DNA of 64,000 nucleotides from Winogradskyella pelagia (GTDB lineage: Bacteria > Bacteroidota > Bacteroidia > Flavobacteriales > Flavobacteriaceae). Where the stretch lies: assembly GCF_017581965.1 (NCBI RefSeq), contig NZ_JAGEVF010000002.1, positions 124,001 through 188,000 on the forward strand. The letters are read 5' to 3'. A model generated the notes under the pieces. It had not been told where the DNA came from, ran no database searches, and saw only the letters and a program-made list of their open reading frames with translations. Shown one piece after another: positions 7,861-16,879 of the stretch. Each line of letters starts with the position of its first letter. The stretch's first letter is position 1. A program made the translations under genes and the position numbers.

Positions 7861-9450
7861 TTATTTCTGATTGACCAATTCCATTAAATTCACATCATTG
7901 CCCAATAAAACTTCGGTGGGATTAATGCGACCTTTCAGAGAATCGTTTTCTAATTTTAATACACCTCTTGGGCAAACTGCCGAGCAAATACCACAGCCTA
8001 CACAACTAGAACGCACAATGTTTTCTCCTTTTTGCGCGTAAGCGCGCACATCTATTCCCATTTCGCAGTAGGTAGAACAATTACCACAAGAAATGCACTG
8101 ACCACCATTGGTTGTAATTCTAAACTTAGAAAACAAACGTTGTTGAAACCCTAAGATTGCTGCCATAGGACATCCAAAACGGCACCATGCTCTGCTTCCA
8201 AGTATTGGGTAAAAGCCTGTACCAATAACGCCTGAAAAAATCGATCCAATATAAAGCCCATAAGCTGATCGAAGTGCACCAGACTTAATGTAGAACAATT
8301 TATCAGTGGTACCCGTGAAATGCATAATCAGTAATAAGACGATTACAGCAAAAAACCCTATAGCGCCATACTTTACATCTTTGCCTAATTCTTTACCTTT
8401 AAACGCTAAAACTCCAACGAATACTATGGTTAAAAAACCAATGACTAACGAGATGAAAACACCTCTTGTTAACCAAAAATCGTTTTTGTCATAGCCCAAA
8501 TAGGTATAGACCATGGCAGTTGTCATAACAACTGAGAATACCAGAACCAAATGAATTAACCACCTTTCAATTTGCCAAGCGTAAAGCTTCTTTGATGATA
8601 ATTGTCTAAATGAGTCACCTGCAGTTTCTGCCAAGCCACCACATCCACAAACCCAAGAGCAGTACCATCTTTTTCCATACTTGTAAGTTAGGATAGGTGT
8701 AATTACAAAGATTGATAAAATACCAAAAATTAAAAGGGCAAGACCAATATTGCCACCTGATAGAAAGGCTTTTACAGACCATTCATCAAAAATATAATAG
8801 TTCAAGGGCCATATACTCTTTAAATCATAATAAGGAAGGTCGCTATTCATTACGTACATAAACTCAGGAATCAAAAAAGCAAATGCCAATTGAAAAAACA
8901 TAACAGAAATGGTACGCAATCTTTGATAGCGGTTATGCCTGTATTTAAGTAAAAATTTATAGCCAAAAGCCAGTATTGCCAAGGTGTATAGAGTGCCATA
9001 AACAAACCACTGACTGGCATTTCTTCCGCTGAGTAATTGGCTTAAAGGGTCGAATAAACTAATAAGTCCGGTATTGGTGGCGCCATCCATACCAAGACCT
9101 AAATATTCAGGAAAGAAATACAGTACAATATAAAAACCTGTAAGTACTAGACCTACAAGCCATCCCCAAAGTCCGCGAGAAGATATAGACTTAAACCAAG
9201 TTCCGTCGTTTTTTATGCCTTCTAATTTTGTGAGATAAGCTTCTCTAGAATAGATGATTGTCCCAACTGCTATCAATGCTAAGGAAGCAGTTAAGAATAT
9301 ACCCTTTTTTGGAAAATTGATACTTGCCAAGGCCAATACCATAATAAACAGCCCGATAACACCAAGGATAATCGCTATTTTTTGTTTAGCGGTAATTTGT
9401 AAAGTATCGGGTTGTGCTAAGGACATGCTATGATTCAACTTATTACTCAT
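7861..9450 (-). CDS. NosR/NapH-type membrane [4Fe-4S] protein
   Basis: A 529-residue integral membrane protein with about ten hydrophobic segments and four cysteine groups. Two CxxxC-type membrane motifs (C264-C268-C270 in CSWVCGC and C423-C427 in CRFGC) match the NapH/NosR fold. Near the C-terminus are two ferredoxin-like clusters: C452, C455, C458, C462 and C483, C486, C489, C493. Such proteins move electrons across or along the membrane, as NosR and NapH do for periplasmic reductases. There is no nitrous oxide or nitrate reductase here. The oxidoreductase immediately upstream (one base between stop and start) is the obvious electron partner. It lacks an N-terminal FMN-binding domain like that of NosR. 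The electron acceptor is unknown. Confidence 0.8.
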   Translation of the reverse strand: MSNKLNHSMSLAQPDTLQITAKQKIAIILGVIGLFIMVLALASINFPKKGIFLTASLALIAVGTIIYSREAYLTKLEGIKNDGTWFKSISSRGLWGWLVGLVLTGFYIVLYFFPEYLGLGMDGATNTGLISLFDPLSQLLSGRNASQWFVYGTLYTLAILAFGYKFLLKYRHNRYQRLRTISVMFFQLAFAFLIPEFMYVMNSDLPYYDLKSIWPLNYYIFDEWSVKAFLSGGNIGLALLIFGILSIFVITPILTYKYGKRWYCSWVCGCGGLAETAGDSFRQLSSKKLYAWQIERWLIHLVLVFSVVMTTAMVYTYLGYDKNDFWLTRGVFISLVIGFLTIVFVGVLAFKGKELGKDVKYGAIGFFAVIVLLLIMHFTGTTDKLFYIKSGALRSAYGLYIGSIFSGVIGTGFYPILGSRAWCRFGCPMAAILGFQQRLFSKFRITTNGGQCISCGNCSTYCEMGIDVRAYAQKGENIVRSSCVGCGICSAVCPRGVLKLENDSLKGRINPTEVLLGNDVNLMELVNQK

Positions 9451-9451
9451 A

Positions 9452-10756
9452 TTAAACAGTTTGTAGTTGATTATTATATGAAGCTAAAATCTCATTTTCA
9501 TAATGCAAGTAAAACTCAGGGTCAAAATTAGCTTCAACCAAATGGGTCATAACGTAATCAATATCTCGTTTTTCAGTGAGCCATTTATCAAAGGTTTCGT
9601 GTCGCATGCGTATGCCAAAAGTGTTTATTCCTAAGAAGAGATTGTTCTCCTTGTGATAGGCTACAGTTATACATTTGTTGTCATCATTGTGTTTCCAGTG
9701 AAAGTGAGATTCGTAGTCTGGTTTGCTCTTCATTCCATGTACCCAGCCATAGGTTTGGTATTCGATATCTAAAAATTTGGCGGAATTAAACCAATGTCCT
9801 GGATTATATTCTATTCGGTTACCGCATAATGTTTGTGCTAAGGTTTCACCCATCATTCTACCTGTGTACCAAACTGCTTCAATCGGTCTTCGGTTTCCAA
9901 TGGCTTCATGTTGCTCAGCACAATCGCCTAAGGCATAAACTTCAGAAATATTAGTTTCGAGATATCGATTTACTTTTACACCGCGCCCTGTTTCAATATT
10001 TGAATCCTTGAGAAAATCTATGTTTGGAGAAACACCTGCGGTTAAACCAACAACATTGCAATGGATTTCTTCTTCTGATTCTTCAATAATTACTGATTTT
10101 ACCTTTCCATGGTCATCTGCTTTGATTTCCTTTAAATTGGTTGATAACCTTAAATCAATATGATGACTTAATATATGTCTATTAATCATTTCACTTTCAC
10201 CTTGAGGTAGTACGCCGTTCCAAAAACTACTTTCACGAACTAAGAAAGTCACTGGAATGCTTCTAGAGCTTAACATTTCAGCTAATTCAATACCTATTAA
10301 ACCTCCACCTACAATGACTGCACGTTTACACACGTCATTATTTGGCGCATGTTTTTCCAAATTATCCAAATCCTGTTTGTGGTACATGCCCATAACGCCA
10401 TCCAAATCTTGTCCCGGCCAGCCAAATTTATTGGGTTTGCTTCCTGTTGCTATCACCAATTTGTCATAGCTCATAGTTTCTCCGTTATTTAACTTTAAGG
10501 ATTTATTGGTGGTATCTACTTGATTAACATAGGCTTTTTTTAGCGCAATACGGTTTTTTTTCCAAAACCAATTTTCGTAAGGTTGGGTGTGCTCAAATTT
10601 CATATGGCCCATATACACATACATTAATGCTGTCCTAGAGAAAAAATACTCCGTTTCAGCAGAAATGATGGTTATGCTATGGTCAGATAGTTTGCGTACG
10701 TGTCTTGCAAGTGTTATCCCTGAAATGCCATTGCCAATAATAACGATATGACTCAT
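9452..10756 (-). CDS. FAD/NAD(P)-dependent pyridine nucleotide-disulfide-type oxidoreductase
   Basis: A 434-residue flavoprotein with the FAD-binding GNGISG at about 8-13, the ATGSKP segment near 104-109, a second dinucleotide-binding motif GGGLIGIELAE near 149-159, and the FAD-closing YALGDCAE near 294-301. It belongs to the nitrite reductase large subunit / rubredoxin reductase / NADH oxidase superfamily but has no extra iron-sulfur or rhodanese domain. No redox-active CxxC disulfide pair is visible, so it is not a disulfide reductase. It is the first gene of the minus operon and is followed by the NosR/NapH-like protein, suggesting NAD(P)H oxidation feeding the membrane Fe-S protein. Substrate unknown. 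Confidence 0.8.
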   Translation of the reverse strand: MSHIVIIGNGISGITLARHVRKLSDHSITIISAETEYFFSRTALMYVYMGHMKFEHTQPYENWFWKKNRIALKKAYVNQVDTTNKSLKLNNGETMSYDKLVIATGSKPNKFGWPGQDLDGVMGMYHKQDLDNLEKHAPNNDVCKRAVIVGGGLIGIELAEMLSSRSIPVTFLVRESSFWNGVLPQGESEMINRHILSHHIDLRLSTNLKEIKADDHGKVKSVIIEESEEEIHCNVVGLTAGVSPNIDFLKDSNIETGRGVKVNRYLETNISEVYALGDCAEQHEAIGNRRPIEAVWYTGRMMGETLAQTLCGNRIEYNPGHWFNSAKFLDIEYQTYGWVHGMKSKPDYESHFHWKHNDDNKCITVAYHKENNLFLGINTFGIRMRHETFDKWLTEKRDIDYVMTHLVEANFDPEFYLHYENEILASYNNQLQTV

Positions 10757-10795
10757 AATTGATTGAGGTTGTTAGCCAAAGTTTTGTCGAAGGTT

Positions 10796-10813
10796 TTGTT
10801 AAAACCTTAACAA
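10796..10813. promoter_or_regulatory. Inverted repeat in divergent promoter region
   Basis: TTGTTAA, four bases, TTAACAA form a perfect 7-base dyad in the 97-base gap between the oxidoreductase operon (minus) and the GH113-like gene (plus). It sits 40 bases from each start, a plausible operator position for joint control. No T-run follows, so it does not look like a terminator. It may also be chance in AT-rich sequence. Confidence 0.3.
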
Positions 10814-10853
10814 GACTGCTGATTTTCTTTAAATTTAAACAATAATTTTACCA

Positions 10854-11870
10854 ATGCGAATCTTATTTTTTAGTCTTATAACCGTCCTCCTTTTGGGATG
10901 TGCTGCTGCCGAATATAAGCCACAAAAAATTAATGGTGTAAGTTTTGTTGCTGCCCGAGATGCCATAGATAGTACGCATGTAAATCCAGTAATACGTATT
11001 AATAGCAATTATGCTGCAATAATGCCATTTGGTTTTATAAGGCAATTAGATAATCCAGAAATTATTCATAATACCGATAGGCAATGGTTTGGAGAAACGA
11101 GAGCTGGAGCAAAACAATATATCGTAGAACTAAGAAAGGCAAATCTTAGAATTATGCTAAAACCACAAATTTGGGTATGGCGTGGCGAGTTTACAGGAGA
11201 GATAATGATGAGTTCTGAGGAAAATTGGGAAAAACTTGAATCCTCTTACACTAACTTTATCATGGAGTATGCAAATTTGGCAGAGGAGGTTGATGCCGAA
11301 ATCTTTTGTATAGGTACTGAATTAGAGTTGTTTGTAAAATTTAGACCAGAATATTGGACCAGTCTTATTGCTAAAATACGTTTAGTATATAAAGGCGAAT
11401 TAACATATGCAGCAAACTGGGATGAGTTTAGAAGGACCCCTTTTTGGAATCAATTAGATTATATAGGTATAGATGCTTATTTTCCGGTTAGTGATGAAAA
11501 AACACCCTCTGTAGAACATTGTTTAGAAGGTTGGAAAAAACATAAACCAATTATTAAACAAGTATCAAAAGAGAATAGCAGGCCTGTTTTATTTACTGAG
11601 TATGGTTATCGCAGTGTTGACTTCTCTGCAGAGAGGCCATGGGTTTTTGACCGAAAAATGGCAAATGTAAATCTAGAAGCACAGAATAACGCTATGATGG
11701 CACTGTATGCTGTATTTTGGGATGAGGATTGGTTTGCTGGTGGCTTTATATGGAAGTGGTTTCATAAAGATGAGGCAGTAGGAGGTGAAGATAATTTTAT
11801 GTTTACCCCACAGAATAAACCCGTTGAGCTAATCATAAAAAATCACTACGGAAAATATCGAAACCCATAA
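10854..11870 (+). CDS. Glycoside hydrolase, GH113-type (beta-mannanase-like) lipoprotein
   Basis: A 338-residue protein with a lipoprotein signal peptide (LLLG-C16). The mature part fits a TIM-barrel retaining glycosidase: IKLR-like strands, a GTELE segment with the presumptive acid/base Glu at about 156, DYIGIDAYFP near 202-211, and TEYGYRS with the presumptive nucleophile Glu at about 249, then a WKWFHKD segment before the end. This order matches GH113, whose characterised members hydrolyse beta-1,4-mannan. It is divergent from an operon holding a CslA-like GT2, so it may trim or remodel the glycan that operon makes, or act on external mannan. No carbohydrate-binding module is present and no SusC/SusD pair is nearby, so this is not a classical polysaccharide utilisation locus. 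Confidence 0.75.
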   Translation: MRILFFSLITVLLLGCAAAEYKPQKINGVSFVAARDAIDSTHVNPVIRINSNYAAIMPFGFIRQLDNPEIIHNTDRQWFGETRAGAKQYIVELRKANLRIMLKPQIWVWRGEFTGEIMMSSEENWEKLESSYTNFIMEYANLAEEVDAEIFCIGTELELFVKFRPEYWTSLIAKIRLVYKGELTYAANWDEFRRTPFWNQLDYIGIDAYFPVSDEKTPSVEHCLEGWKKHKPIIKQVSKENSRPVLFTEYGYRSVDFSAERPWVFDRKMANVNLEAQNNAMMALYAVFWDEDWFAGGFIWKWFHKDEAVGGEDNFMFTPQNKPVELIIKNHYGKYRNP

Positions 11871-11979
11871 GTTCATTCTATAATTTAAGAGACTACTGTA
11901 ATGTTGGATAAATTCTTACGTCCAAGTTAAAGTGATGAACAAAAAACTGTAATGGTCTATTTGCAGTGCAACACTATCA

Positions 11980-13257
11980 ATGAAATTAAATATTGTATTA
12001 CTAGTACTTGTATTAGGGTTGAATTCTATTGGCTTTGCACAAAATCCAATAATTACAGCTATTGAAATTGAAGGGAATAAACGTACCCGAACAAACTTTT
12101 TAAAACGGCTGGCCTTTGTAAAAGAAGGAAGTAAATTAGATACTGTAAAATTGGCCTCAGATGTTCGGCGATTCAAGCTACTGCCTTCAGTAGCTACAGC
12201 ATCCTACGACGTACAACAACTTAATAACAATCAGTATAAGGTTACGTATACTGTAGTAGAGAATTTTGCAATTATTCCTGGCCTAAACGTATCACAAGAC
12301 GTCAACGAAGGTTTAGCCTATAGAACATCCCTTTTTGATTTTAACTTTTTAGGACAAAATCAAATTATTGGAGGATTTTATAGTAGAAATGTTTTTGATT
12401 CCTATGGATTCTTCTGGGAAGCACCCAATCTCATTACAAGGAAATGGGGCATAGGTGTTAACTATCAAAATAATGTGTTACAGGAACCTGTATTTTTTAT
12501 GGATGGACGCGATGTAAACTACAAATATGATAGTAAAGCCTTTGAGTTCAGAGTTTTTTATGAGCATAATTTTAATAACAGATTTGAGTTAGGTGTAAAT
12601 TTTGCCAACGAAGATTACAAGTTGCTTAATGGTGTACTGCCGCCAAATATTCCCGATGAACTTGGTGTAAATCGTATTTCAATTGTTGGTGAATATGAGT
12701 ACAATAATATTACTAATGAATATCAGTACGTTGACGGATTTAGAAGTGTTTTTACTTATGGATTTACCGTAGATTCTAAAGGAGAGAACGATTTGTTAAA
12801 AAACTTCTTTATAGGACGAAATGACTTTGAATATTTTAAACGTATTAAGAAACGAGGAAATTGGGCCAATCGTATTCGCTTAGGTTATGCAACTAATAAT
12901 GCCACGCCCTTTGCGCCCTTTGCTCTCGATAATCAAATAAATATTAGAGGTGTTGGCAATGTTATAGATAGAGGTACGGCTTCTGTAGTTTTAAATACAG
13001 AATATAGGCATACGGTATTTGAAAAGGGTTGGTTCGCCTTTCAAGGAAACGCTTTTGTAGATGCAGGGACGTGGCGTGATCCAGGTGGGGATTTGGGCGA
13101 ATTAGTTCGAGGTGAAAATTCTGCCTTATTTACGGGATTAGGTGTGCGTTTTATTCATAAACGTATATTTAATGCGGTTTTTAGAATAGATTATGGAATA
13201 AGCCTAGGTAAGAAGGCTAATAATGGTATTGTCTTTGGAATTGGTCAATATTTTTAA
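11980..13257 (+). CDS. Omp85-family outer membrane protein (BamA/TamA-like, single POTRA)
   Basis: A 425-residue secreted protein with a signal peptide at 1-20 ending in FAQ. Residues about 24-90 (beginning ITAIEIEGNKRT) form one POTRA domain. The rest is a 16-stranded-type beta barrel with alternating aromatic residues, an INIRGVGN segment near 325 that corresponds to the conserved barrel-interior loop of Omp85 proteins, and a final strand ending in Phe as required for outer membrane insertion. It is much shorter than BamA, which has five POTRA domains, so it is an accessory Omp85 protein. Its passenger or lipid substrate is unknown. The metallophosphoesterase follows after 59 bases. Confidence 0.8.
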   Translation: MKLNIVLLVLVLGLNSIGFAQNPIITAIEIEGNKRTRTNFLKRLAFVKEGSKLDTVKLASDVRRFKLLPSVATASYDVQQLNNNQYKVTYTVVENFAIIPGLNVSQDVNEGLAYRTSLFDFNFLGQNQIIGGFYSRNVFDSYGFFWEAPNLITRKWGIGVNYQNNVLQEPVFFMDGRDVNYKYDSKAFEFRVFYEHNFNNRFELGVNFANEDYKLLNGVLPPNIPDELGVNRISIVGEYEYNNITNEYQYVDGFRSVFTYGFTVDSKGENDLLKNFFIGRNDFEYFKRIKKRGNWANRIRLGYATNNATPFAPFALDNQINIRGVGNVIDRGTASVVLNTEYRHTVFEKGWFAFQGNAFVDAGTWRDPGGDLGELVRGENSALFTGLGVRFIHKRIFNAVFRIDYGISLGKKANNGIVFGIGQYF

Positions 13258-13316
13258 AAACCACTATAGCTTTTGTGATGCGCAATACCTATTTTTAGCA
13301 GTCAAATCTTTGAGCA

Positions 13317-14045
13317 ATGAGAACTCTGGTTATTGGTGATATTCATGGTGGATTAAGAGCTTTGGACCAACTTTTGGAGCGAGCGCAGGTTGGGTTTACG
13401 GATAACCTAATTTTTTTGGGAGATTATGTAGATGGTTGGAGTGAGTCTGCACAAGTTATATCAAGATTAATAGAGGCGTCAAAACATAATAAATGTGTTT
13501 TTATAAAAGGTAATCATGATGTTTGGTGCGAAGACTGGTTACGAGATGGGGTGGCCAATCCTGTGTGGGTACAGCACGGAGGACAAGAAACCATTGAGAG
13601 TTATAAAAATACTTCAGACGCTGAAAAAAAAGCACATCTAAAGTTTTTTAATGCCATGCCACTATATCATTTAGATGAACAGAAACGCTTGTTCGTCCAC
13701 GCGGGTTTTACCTCAATGCACGGTGTGCAACGAGAGGTCTCGCCTAAAACATTTTATTATGACCGAACGCTTTGGGAAATGGCACTTACTATGGATAAGC
13801 GCATTACCAAAAATTCCGATTTGTTTCCAAAACGCTTAACCCATTATAAAGAAATTTATATTGGTCATACACCTACCTTATACTATCACAAATATGAACC
13901 CATGAACGCTGCAAATGTTTGGAATATAGATACTGGAGCTGCATTTAGTGGGAAGTTATCCGCTTTAGATATAGACACTAAAGAAATATTTCAAAGTGAT
14001 ACTGTTATGCATCTCTACCCAAACGAACAAGGAAGAAACAAATAA
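13317..14045 (+). CDS. Metallophosphoesterase (serine/threonine phosphatase-like)
   Basis: A 242-residue cytoplasmic phosphoesterase. The three metal-binding motifs are in place: GDIHG at 7-11, GDYVD at 35-39 and GNHD at 65-68, followed by HAGF near 130 and GHTPT near 182, which complete the binuclear site. The family includes protein phosphatases PrpA/PrpB, diadenosine tetraphosphatases and polynucleotide kinase-phosphatase modules; substrate cannot be chosen from sequence. The start ATG at 13317 directly precedes the first motif, and only three bases separate its stop from the converging gene end. Confidence 0.85.
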   Translation: MRTLVIGDIHGGLRALDQLLERAQVGFTDNLIFLGDYVDGWSESAQVISRLIEASKHNKCVFIKGNHDVWCEDWLRDGVANPVWVQHGGQETIESYKNTSDAEKKAHLKFFNAMPLYHLDEQKRLFVHAGFTSMHGVQREVSPKTFYYDRTLWEMALTMDKRITKNSDLFPKRLTHYKEIYIGHTPTLYYHKYEPMNAANVWNIDTGAAFSGKLSALDIDTKEIFQSDTVMHLYPNEQGRNK

Positions 14046-14048
14046 TAA

Positions 14049-15584
14049 TTATTCACTGTCAATAGCCTTAAATTCTTTAATCGCCTGGTTAGGTTCTATG
14101 ATGTTGTAACCTTTCCAAAACTCAGGATTGTATTTCTTTAAATACTCCGGAAGTACATTTGCTTTTTCCTTGAAATCATTGAAAGTCTTTTCGGCTAAGC
14201 TTTCGGTTTCAAAAACAATCAATTCTGTCTTTTCTAGATTGGTGACAATAAAATCAATATCTCCTTTAACCATATTTTGTTGTCGTCTTCCCTTAACATT
14301 TTTATTCTTTTCAATAATCTTTATGGGTCGTTTAATGCCAACGCTTTGACCGCTGGACTCATCAATATATTTTATAGAATATTTGTCATTATCATTTTTA
14401 TGAAAAATAATAGTTCCCTCCTTGAGGTATTCGTTTAACGAGATGCCCAATAATCTAAACTTACGTAAGGGTTTTACGTTCTGATAATCAACTCTTACTA
14501 CAGCAAAATCTTCGGTATTAACATACATAGTGCCTTTATAATCTTCTCGGCGTTTCGGTTTAAAAGAAATGACATAGACAAACATATCGTTCATAAAGGC
14601 ATAGTCTTCAATTTCAAATTCGTATCGATTAGATTTGTGTAAAAAGTTTAAATCGTTCTCTTCATCAACAAAATGATCATTTTCTAAGCGATGAATGGTC
14701 ATTTTTCTGAAATTAAGGAAACCTGCTTTTCTCAGGGAATCCTTTCGCCGTTTTTCAGCAAGTAGTTGATCCGTCATTTCTTTCTCTTTACTTGCTTTTT
14801 CGGTATCACCAAATAAGCTCGAATCAATTTCTTCCTTAGTACTAAACCATCCTGATTTTATTTTAAAATAAGAGTCGCGTTTCACATATTTCTTGAAAAT
14901 GGCGTTAAATCGTTTTTCGTAATTTTCCAAGTTCACTTCACTGGCTTCATCTTGTAAACGGCAGGCTTTTAAAATATCCATTTTTTGTTTGCTTTGAGGG
15001 GCAAACTTTCCGTAAAGGTTCCCTAATAGTTCAACGTGGTTACTATTCGTTTTCGGAACATCGTTAAGTAAACTATCAACTAATTGTTGGTTAATTTCTG
15101 GTATGCTAGACTTTTTTATGTTAACCACAGATTTGTCAATATTGTTATAGTAAGATTCTCTATAAAACAGTTTGCGTTTGGCATAATCTGTATCGTAATT
15201 AGTGGCTAAGCCTGCCTTAATTTTCTCAAGTATCTCATCTATAGTGTAGTTTTTATTGGTCAACAATACTTCCTCTAAATCAACCACCTTTGGATTGAGA
15301 AGAGTAACCTCATTATTATAATTTAATAATGGAATACTCTGTTTTTCATAGCCAAGACAACTAATAATTAGTGAGTCTGTTGCACGGATTGCTCTAGATA
15401 TGGTAATACTGTATTCACCGTTATCGTTTGTAATGACACCATTTTTAGAATTAAACTGAATGGTAGCATAAGGTATGGGTTGGTCTGTTGTTGCATCTAA
15501 TACTCGGGATGAAAACGTAGATTGCCCATTTAGGGTTAAAGCTGAGATTAAGACTACTAATAAAAAAAAGGTAACTGTTCGCAT
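14049..15584 (-). CDS. Secreted CarboxypepD_reg-like beta-sandwich protein
   Basis: A 511-residue protein with a signal peptide (1-20, ending NGQ). Residues about 24-100 are the carboxypeptidase regulatory-like beta-sandwich found at the N-terminus of many Bacteroidota envelope proteins: VLDATTDQPIPYATI, GVITNDNGEYSI, and ISCLGYEKQ. The remaining ~400 residues are rich in Lys, Asp and Asn with a central charged helix (about 255-290) and no TonB plug or barrel, so this is not a TonB-dependent receptor. Role unknown; possibly an envelope or surface protein involved in attachment or protein handling. It stands alone, convergent with the phosphoesterase. Confidence 0.75.
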   Translation of the reverse strand: MRTVTFFLLVVLISALTLNGQSTFSSRVLDATTDQPIPYATIQFNSKNGVITNDNGEYSITISRAIRATDSLIISCLGYEKQSIPLLNYNNEVTLLNPKVVDLEEVLLTNKNYTIDEILEKIKAGLATNYDTDYAKRKLFYRESYYNNIDKSVVNIKKSSIPEINQQLVDSLLNDVPKTNSNHVELLGNLYGKFAPQSKQKMDILKACRLQDEASEVNLENYEKRFNAIFKKYVKRDSYFKIKSGWFSTKEEIDSSLFGDTEKASKEKEMTDQLLAEKRRKDSLRKAGFLNFRKMTIHRLENDHFVDEENDLNFLHKSNRYEFEIEDYAFMNDMFVYVISFKPKRREDYKGTMYVNTEDFAVVRVDYQNVKPLRKFRLLGISLNEYLKEGTIIFHKNDNDKYSIKYIDESSGQSVGIKRPIKIIEKNKNVKGRRQQNMVKGDIDFIVTNLEKTELIVFETESLAEKTFNDFKEKANVLPEYLKKYNPEFWKGYNIIEPNQAIKEFKAIDSE

Positions 15585-15709
15585 GATGATTGATTTTAAG
15601 ACTAAAATATTGGTTTAAGTTGAACCAAAGCAGCCCTTTAGAACTTTATTAAGTAAGATTTATCTTAAGTTTAACATCCGAGTTTCAATCAAGGATAGCT
15701 GGTGAAGTA

Positions 15710-16270
15710 CTAATTCATTTTAAGTTGACCTTTTATTGAAATCTCATCAGCTATAGCATCATCCTTTAATTTTTCATAAAAACTTGGTGAATTGAAGTTA
15801 ATGCCGTAGTCTGTGCGGTCTAGACTCATTTCAAATCGTATTAAGCTTTGGTTATCACTAAAATTAAGGGTGAGTGATTCTTTTTTGGGGTGGTTTTTAA
15901 TGGTGAAGTATCCAGTAATCTTGGCGCTATTATCACGTATTAAGGCAGGTTCTATCAACGCGAAGGTTGCTGTGTCATACGTTTTGACTTCAAAAAAATC
16001 TTTACTTCTAAGATGTGATTTTAATGTACCATTCTCGTGATGTAGACTTTTCATATCAACTATGATTTTTAATGCTATTAATGAGTCGTTTCGTATTAAA
16101 GCTGTGCCGTTTTTTACCTTTAAATTACCAGTAAGACTATACGCATTAAATGCTGCCTTGCCTGTCCAGTTGAGAGTGCTCTGTACTTTGTCAATTATTT
16201 TTGATTGTGAGAAAATTAAAGTGGAATAGGCTATTGCCAAAAAGCTTAAATAGAATTTATAAGATGCCAT
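15710..16270 (-). CDS. YceI-like family periplasmic protein
   Basis: A 186-residue protein with a signal peptide (1-22, ending FSQS) and the YceI lipocalin-like pattern: VQSTLNWTGKAAFNAYSLTG, then alternating beta strands, a DMKSLHHENGTLKSHLRSKDFF segment in place of the usual M..H.......LKS.DFFD, and a GYFTIKNHPK strand. YceI proteins bind isoprenoid-like lipids in the periplasm. The gene ends a two-gene unit with the unknown secreted protein five bases upstream. Several flavobacterial genomes hold many YceI copies with unassigned ligands; none is evident here. Confidence 0.85.
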   Translation of the reverse strand: MASYKFYLSFLAIAYSTLIFSQSKIIDKVQSTLNWTGKAAFNAYSLTGNLKVKNGTALIRNDSLIALKIIVDMKSLHHENGTLKSHLRSKDFFEVKTYDTATFALIEPALIRDNSAKITGYFTIKNHPKKESLTLNFSDNQSLIRFEMSLDRTDYGINFNSPSFYEKLKDDAIADEISIKGQLKMN

Positions 16271-16275
16271 AAGTA

Positions 16276-16764
16276 TTAGTTTAAAAGATTAGTTGTTGTG
16301 TTAATAGTGGCATAGCCACATACGGTTTTACCAGTTGGAGTTTGTCCTATAAAGTACCATAAGGCCCAACCACCATACAGCTGGTCGCCTAAACGCCAAT
16401 TGTTAGCCCATACATAAGGTTGGGCTTGTTTCATAATTTGTCTTTTGGTCCCAAAATTTTTGTTGAGGTCTTTAAGATCGTATGACTTTCTTAAATTCCA
16501 GGTGTCATTGTAATAGAGATAGGCGCCAAACTCAATAATTTCGATGTCACTGGTTTTGCACAAAATAGCAGTAGCATGTTTCCAATAATAGGTGTCTTTT
16601 ATTTTAATTGGGTCGTTTTCTTTAGGAAAGTGCATTACGTTTATTGCCTGCTCTATACCAATTAGTTTTTCGGGTATGCTATGTTGCGGAGGCTTACCAT
16701 AGTTAACCTGAGCGCTTAAAGTGGAATAAACAAAAACAAATATTACATTTAGAAGCTGTTTCAT
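16276..16764 (-). CDS. Secreted protein of unknown function
   Basis: A 162-residue protein with a signal peptide (1-18, ending LSAQ). The mature part is rich in Trp and Tyr (about 14 aromatic residues in the last 90) and has two cysteines far apart (about 69 and 149). It ends with a GYATINTTTN stretch. I recognise no domain. It is five bases upstream of the YceI gene on the same strand, so the two are probably cotranscribed and may act in the same envelope process. The start ATG at 16764 gives a good signal peptide. Nothing suggests an enzyme. Confidence 0.7.
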   Translation of the reverse strand: MKQLLNVIFVFVYSTLSAQVNYGKPPQHSIPEKLIGIEQAINVMHFPKENDPIKIKDTYYWKHATAILCKTSDIEIIEFGAYLYYNDTWNLRKSYDLKDLNKNFGTKRQIMKQAQPYVWANNWRLGDQLYGGWALWYFIGQTPTGKTVCGYATINTTTNLLN

Positions 16765-16879
16765 CTTTTAGTAGTTTTATTGGGGCAAAGATGAACAACA
16801 GTCTTATACGAGTCGTCTCAATTAGATGTTTGAGACCTTATTTTTTTGAGTCTTGGTTTCAATTTTATAGTTGATACCA

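Noticed and set aside
15610-15628. TTGGTT-N7-AACCAA inverted repeat upstream of the CarboxypepD_reg-like gene
   Set aside because: Short arms in AT-rich sequence and no matching copies beside related genes; chance occurrence cannot be excluded.
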